Source: Leptobrachium leishanense (taxonomy: Eukaryota; Chordata; Amphibia; Anura; Megophryidae). From it: a DNA stretch of 64,000 nt. A program made the translations under genes and the position numbers. Shown here in pieces: positions 58,811 through 64,000 of this stretch (positions within the stretch are counted from its first letter, which is position 1; the number at the start of each line of letters is the position of its first letter). The DNA lies in NCBI GenBank assembly GCA_009667805.1, contig CM019063.1:60000881-60064880 (forward strand), in the 5' to 3' direction. A model generated the notes under the pieces. The model made no database searches. It was not told where the DNA came from and saw nothing but the letters and a program-made list of their open reading frames with translations.

Positions 58811-60045
58811 TAGATATGTGTGTTTCGTTTCGTTCCGAATCGCAATCGGACGAAATTATACCGATTCATATTGCAGAAGCACTTCCGAACTCAACTCCAT
58901 CCAAAAAGGAATGGAAGGAAAAAAACTGACTATAATGAATTGATTCCAATTTTATTAATCGATTCGTTATACCATTTCACTTTCAGTGAATCTGTTCAGC
59001 ACCACAGGCCATGGACAGTGCCGTGATGCCATTCGGTGCAATTCGTCAGCAGTAAAATTCGCCATAGAAAAGTAATGGTTAATCTATTCAGGGGAAGCCG
59101 AACAGCACAGAAATGTCAGTAAAATGCCCTGATTTTCGGTGGTTTCGTTTGACAGGTTTAGACAGGAAAATCCCATAGATTTCAATGTAAAACATTTTTC
59201 CCATTTTTATTATTATTCAACCGTTTATTTTTTTAATTTATTGATTTTTTTTTAAAAACAATTGTTTTTTTTTTTTAGGTGAAATTTTAGGATTCACAAT
59301 TATTTAAAATTGGCGAAGCTTTCTTTCTTAGTCAAACGCAGCGGGTTTTTTTCCTTCAATCTGGCTGCGTTCACCGGGCGCTGTCCATGGTCCTTTCAGC
59401 ACCAAGGACATGGGGGATTTTTTGCTCCAGTGTCCTTGGTGCTGAAACATACAGGGTTATTCAGAGAGCGTGAAAAGCAGTAGAATGACTGGAGAATGAC
59501 TGGAGAATGAAAAATTCTAGGTCAAAATAGCCAAACCCGAAAAATTCTCCCTTTCATCTCACTTTCCAAATCGGCTATTTGACCTAGAATTTTTCATTCT
59601 CCAGTAATTCTCCAGTTATTCTCCAGTCATTCTCCTGCTTTTCACGCTCTCTGAATAACCCTGATATTTTTTACTCTGGAGCCCCGTGGTGCTCCTAAAA
59701 CACATCCCAGCACCAAGAACAGGGTATTTTCTTGCTCCGGAGACCCACGTTTCTGCTGTCCTTGGTCTATTTCAGCACCAAGGACAGGGGGATTAAGCAT
59801 GTTTTATCCCTCAATTACAGTAAAAACAGTAATTAATTCATCTGTTTCACATTCCGTAATACCAAATAAAAACAAAATAACAAATCAAAATGCAATAACA
59901 AATCAATACGATTTACTAAACTCCCGAAATAACTAATCGATCCGAAATACGAATCACAGTAACATAACGAATGCACCAAAACAAATTGAAAAATGTTACG
60001 AATTGATCTGAAACTAAACAAATTTTTTCGTTGTTCACATGTCTA
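58811..60045. mobile_element. Inner hAT-like element with perfect 8-bp duplication
   Basis: TAGATATGTGTGTTTCG to TTCACATGTCTA, flanked by ATTTCTAA at 58803-58810 and 60046-60053. It contains a partial CAGGGTTAT-family copy (about 58990-59240) and the complete short palindrome at 59452-59663. No transposase. Confidence 0.85.
59452..59663. mobile_element. Short palindromic CAGGGTTATTC element, copy c
   Basis: CAGGGTTATTCAGAGAGCGT to CTCTCTGAATAACCCTG, close to copy b at 29495. ATA flanks both sides. Confidence 0.85.
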
Positions 60046-60552
60046 ATTTCTAAAACAAAATTCTAACCCTAATCTAAATTTATCTTTCAACCCTATTTTC
60101 TAATCCTAGCTTCTCTACCCCTAATTATCTAACCCTAATCATCTAACCCTAGCATGTAATCATAATCTAACACTAATTTCAATCCCTATAGTTTAACCTT
60201 CATTTCTAACCCTAATCTAACACTAATTGAGCAGCATTTGTTGATTTCATTAGTGTCTGAATTGATCCGAATCTATACAAAATTGAACTATATTTCAATG
60301 ACTTTCGATTCATAAAAAAAAATTTAGTCTGAAACTAAATAAATTATTTAGCCATGCACACCTCTAGCAGGCATTCTGCATGTTTGTACCTTTTACATTT
60401 TGTAGAAGATTATTCCACCAATGTGACCAGCACTGATTTGTTACCGTGGTAAAAATCCTGGGTGTTTAAAAGCCTCCATTGTGTTGCTTATCCGTGGATC
60501 TCTATTGGGCTTTGTCAGATGAAGAACAGATATTGGGGCTAAGCATTACTAC

Positions 60553-61482
60553 GATGTTGTTGAATCTGTATGTCTTTCCATTAGTGAATCTGTATGTCTG
60601 TCCATGAGTGAATCTGTATGTCTGTCCATGAATGCATCTTGATATCTGTCCATTAGTGAATATTTATGTTTGTCTGTTAGTGGATTTTTATGTCTGACCA
60701 TGAGTGAATCTGTATATCTGTCCATGAGTGAATCTGTATGTCTGGCCATGAGGGAATTTGTATGTCTGGCCATGAGGGAATCTGTATATCTGTCCATGAG
60801 TGAATCTGTATGTCTGGCCATGAGGGAATTTGTATGTCTGTCCATGAGTGAATCTGTAAATCTGTCCATGAGTGAATCTGTATGTCTGGCCATGAGTGAA
60901 TTTGTATGTCTGTCCATGAGTGAATCTGTAAATGTGTCCATGAGTGAATCTGTATGTCTGGCCATGAGTGAATTTGTATGTCTGTCCATTAGTTAATCTG
61001 TATATCTGTCCATTAGGGAATCTGTATATCTGTCCATTAGGGAATCTGTATGTCTGTCCACGAGTTCATCTGTACGTCTGTGCACGAGTGAATCTGTATA
61101 TCTGTCCATGAGTTAATCTGTATATCTGTCCATGAGTGAATGTGTATGTCTGTCCATGAGTGAACCTGTATGTCTGTCCATGAGTGAATCTGAATGTCTG
61201 TCCATGAATGCATCTGTATGTCTGTCCATGAGCTAATCTGTACGTAGGTCCACGTGTGAATCTGTATGTCTGTCCACGAGTGAATCTGTATGTCTGTCCA
61301 CGAGTGAATCTCTATGTCTGTCCATTAGTGAATCTGTATATCTGTCCACGAGTGAATCTGTATGTCTGTCCACGAGTGAATCTGTACGTCTGTCCGCGAG
61401 TGAATCTGTACATCTGTCCGCTAGTGAATCTTTATGTCTGTACATGAGTGAATCTTTATGTCTGTCCATGAGTGAATCTGTG
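60553..61482 (+). repeat. 24-bp minisatellite, about 38 units
   Basis: Units GAATCTGTATGTCTGTCCAT plus GAGT, with CATG/CACG/CATT and TCTGTCC/TCTGGCC variants forming local blocks. A length of 24 keeps all frames open and gives 8-residue peptide repeats on both strands, which are not genes. Confidence 0.95.
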
Positions 61483-61589
61483 GTACATGTATGCATGAAT
61501 ATTTTATAGTATACATTTGTATTCCCATCTATCTATGGTATGTATCTTTGCTGCCTGCGTATAGTTTTCATGTGTTTCTCTAATATATA

Positions 61590-62490
61590 CAGGGTTATCC
61601 AAAGAGATTCGAAAAGTCACCGCACGTTCGGTGACTTTTCGTTCTCTTCAATTCGGTTCCTTTTGCCGATTGCATTTCGGTGACCCTGCGGTGTATTCAG
61701 CAAGCACCACAGGGTCCCCGAATTGCAGGGAAAAGCTGCCGCAAACCTGACGAAAACTAACCGAATGCACGCTGAAAACAAGCAAAAACATCTGGATTAA
61801 CCTTCGAAGAAGCCGAACAGGAGCCAAACAGGAGCCGAATCACACAGAGCCGAAGCAGCTGTGACGTAGAGGAGGCAGTGAATAAATTAGAAAAACCATT
61901 TGTATGAATCTGGGAAAAAGAAACGCTGTTTGCAAAGAAACTACTGAGCGAAAATGTCTGAAATTTTCACAGGAGGTCCAGGGAATGATCATAAAGAGGG
62001 CTGTTACAAAAAAAATAAGCAAACTGAAAAAAAAATCAAAAAAAAATCGGACTTTTAAAAAAAAAATAAAAAAATCTGAAAAATGCTTAAAGTATCCTAA
62101 AAAATCTATAAATAAAGAGACTCTTTGCTGCAGAATTTTATAATGAACGGTTTATTAGATATTGAATTAAGACAGGAATATTTTTAACATTGAAGTCTAT
62201 GGGATTCTCCTGAATAAATTTGCCGAATTAAACCACCGAATGGCAGGACATTAGGGGAACCTTTCACTGCTGGTTTGTGTTCTCTGAATAGCCGAAGCAG
62301 TGCTTTTTCATGGGGATTTCACTGCCCTCGAACAGGGACCGAACAGGCACCGTATGTGCAGGCAATTCGACAGGATTTGGCGAATTGCCTGCTCTCTGGA
62401 TAGCCGAATGGTCAGGAAAGGTAACCGAACACTGATTTTCAGCGTTCGGTTACCTTTCTCAAGCAATTCGAATCTCTTTGGATAACCCTG
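61590..62490 (-). mobile_element. CAGGGTTAT-family element, copy 4
   Basis: CAGGGTTATCCAAAGAGATT to CTCTTTGGATAACCCTG, 901 bp, in reverse orientation to copies 1-3. Flanking ATA on both sides gives a 3-bp duplication. It is closest to copy 1 (shared ACCTTTCACTGCTGGTTTGT region). Confidence 0.9.
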
Positions 62491-63083
62491 ATAGTGTGTC
62501 TGTATGAGTCTACGTCTGTCACTGCTCCAGAATACCTGCATGGTTTTGTCCAGATGAGCTTGTCTACCTGTTAATGCAGCTGTACTGGTGCAATACGAAT
62601 ATACTAATAATAATTGGGCTCCAGCCCCAGATATTCCAGGAGTCTAGTGATGCCTCTGGTGAGTGCGCCACCTAGTGTGCATCTACTGAGTCCTGCTCAG
62701 AGTATCTGCTGCTTTATAAGTGAATGGAAACAGCTAAGAGCTTCTTTACTGTCCTGTGACCTAACTTGATTTAGCACATTTATAAAAGCACAAAGGGTGG
62801 AAAGGGATTCTTTCTCCCAAAATCAAAGCAGAAACCTTGATGCTGCAGATTATGGATGGGGTGAGGTTTACTGACATCCTGAGTTAATTTCTCTGTATGT
62901 TCTCTGTGCAATGAGAATTTATGATGTGAGAGGGAACGTCTTGTCACGTTCGATAATCTGATGCTCCCCTGCAGAGGACATCAGAGAGAAAGGTCACACG
63001 CAAAGTATGGCATGCACAGGCAAGGACCAGAAATTCAGCACCAAGCAGGGACGACATGGAAATATTCAGACAACATTGACATA
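62491..63083. other. Unassigned sequence
   Basis: No gene or known repeat is seen. Confidence 0.5.
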
Positions 63084-63087
63084 CAAG

Positions 63088-63987
63088 TGTATCGCTCACT
63101 CCCGGAGGAGCCGCTGAATTTAAACCTCGGGTCAGTCTCCCCGCACTAGGGAATAAATATACTCCAGCACCGTTGTGGATTTTATAAATTATATAGTTTA
63201 CTGAATAAACTGGCATATATACGGTATACGTATATATATATATTTACAGTAGTTCATAATGCGAGAAACGCGTAGCGGAAAAGGAATTTTAACCCCTTCG
63301 TGGTTGTGTCCCAAGAAAGTGTAGGTGTATGCGTGTATTGGTACCCGGGTACAATATTCAACTGGCCAGTGGATGATTTCAGGTGTATCTTCGACTAGTC
63401 ACGTTGGGGCCCTGTAGGTTTTGACAAAACTGCAGCGTGCTTTATTATTTTACGGTGGCCGGGAAGGCCTCTCACCCATCCGCCAGATACTCTGCGCTCC
63501 GCTCGACCCAGAACGTCTCTCCGCTCGATTTTGACTGGGATTCTGTGCCACCGGATCCGCTGTCTTGCTTGTCTGTGTCTGCCACAAGATGTCCAGCTCA
63601 CGGCCTGCACTCCCTGTTAGATCGTCTGCGGTCTCCTAACTCGGGGTCCTTCAGCTTACTCTGTATCTGTGTAGGGTTATTAGTGGTGGATCACTAGGTC
63701 TTCGACCAGTAAAAGGGGAAACCGATCTCCAGCTCTGCTAGGCCGCACCTGCGCTCTGGCCTGGTCGCGATCGCTATCTCCGTCACTTGCGTCTTGCTCT
63801 TCTCACTCCTCGGCGCGCTCTGCCGGTTCTCTCCACGAGGCTGCGGATGTCAGTCTCTCTTTTTCCCACCCACTTCCTGTTCCTGCCCGCAAAGCATGCT
63901 GGAAAATGTAGTCTTACATCGCGCCTGTCTCCCTCTGGTGGCCAAAAGCGAGTACTACAACGACAGTGAATTAAAACCAGCGCTACA
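63088..63987 (-). mobile_element. LTR-like element, inverted second copy, 900 bp
   Basis: TGTATCGCTCACTCCCGGAG to CCAGCGCTACA with CAAG on both sides (63084-63087 and 63988-63991). Reverse complement of 36493-37587 along its length, with only one of the ~45-bp internal repeats. Different target duplications in the two copies (CAAG and CACA) show independent insertions. Confidence 0.7.
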
Positions 63988-64000
63988 CAAGCAAGAGTAT

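Larger units (their letters stand above)
58379..60366. mobile_element. Outer hAT-like element with telomere-like interior
   Basis: TAGACGTGTGCATTTCG at 58379 and CATGCACACCTCTA ending at 60366 are inverted ends. The interior at 58590-58802 and 60054-60240 is CCCTAA-rich, interrupted by the element at 58811-60045. The flanks match poorly, so its outer target duplication is not proven. Confidence 0.55.

Noticed and set aside
60549..60996. Open frame with repeated DSLMDRHT
   Set aside because: Translation of the 24-bp minisatellite; equivalent frames exist on both strands.
63255..63285. GAAACGCGTAGCGG in the LTR-like element (also in the repeats at 37250-37428)
   Set aside because: Contains the GAAACGCGT word but no CTGANGA or stem II upstream, so no hammerhead is supported.

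Overview
This window is non-coding, repeat-dominated vertebrate DNA. I recognise no host protein-coding gene in it. The mix of CR1 and L2 LINEs, a tRNA-derived SINE, several Tc1/mariner relics, many hAT-type elements, foldback elements and long minisatellites, with no mammalian L1 or Alu, suggests an amphibian, most likely a frog or toad. That is an inference from repeat families, not from a species marker. The longest open frames (up to about 610 codons at 3.8-5.7 kb, and others near 35, 56 and 60-61 kb) are translations of tandem repeats and are not genes.

Layout. 0-3.6 kb: a decayed L2 LINE split by a SINE-like insert, then a hAT-like element sitting in a GATA microsatellite. 3.6-6.2 kb: a GC-rich block and a ~20-bp minisatellite of about 90 units. 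6.2-16 kb: MITEs, a CR1-like tail, a tRNA SINE, a Tc1 relic, and three copies of a ~0.86-0.89 kb family with CAGGGTTAT..ATAACCCTG ends. 16.4-16.9 kb and 20.7-24.2 kb: two foldback elements, each flanked by a perfect 14-15 bp target duplication and each carrying hammerhead-ribozyme sequence; the larger one is itself hit by two later elements. 24.4-27.7 kb: an apparently exact 1,275-bp tandem duplication and a TTAA-flanked element built from a chain of hairpins. 29.5-34 kb: a Tc1 relic split by ~2.9 kb of LINE sequence bounded by a 14-bp direct repeat. 35-37.6 kb: a LINE tail that grew into a minisatellite, a SINE, and an LTR-like element.

37.7-53.2 kb is one nested structure: a TTAA element interrupted by a hAT transposon (copy A, plus strand), which is interrupted by a second copy of the same hAT (copy B, minus strand) with an 8-bp target duplication. 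Copy A also holds a 184-bp hAT MITE and a full-length Tc1 transposon whose transposase has one frameshift. Copy B preserves the empty sites of both. 53.6-64 kb: a CR1 3' fragment, degenerate telomere-like (TTAGGG) arrays, two nested hAT-like elements, a 24-bp minisatellite, a fourth CAGGGTTAT copy, and a second inverted LTR-like element.

The parts act as a stratified record of insertions. Several elements can be ordered in time because an uninterrupted copy of their target lies elsewhere in the window. The most notable biology is the intact hammerhead core at 21437-21478 in the large foldback, consistent with a Penelope-like (hammerhead-bearing) retroelement, and the hairpin-chain element at 26455-27693.
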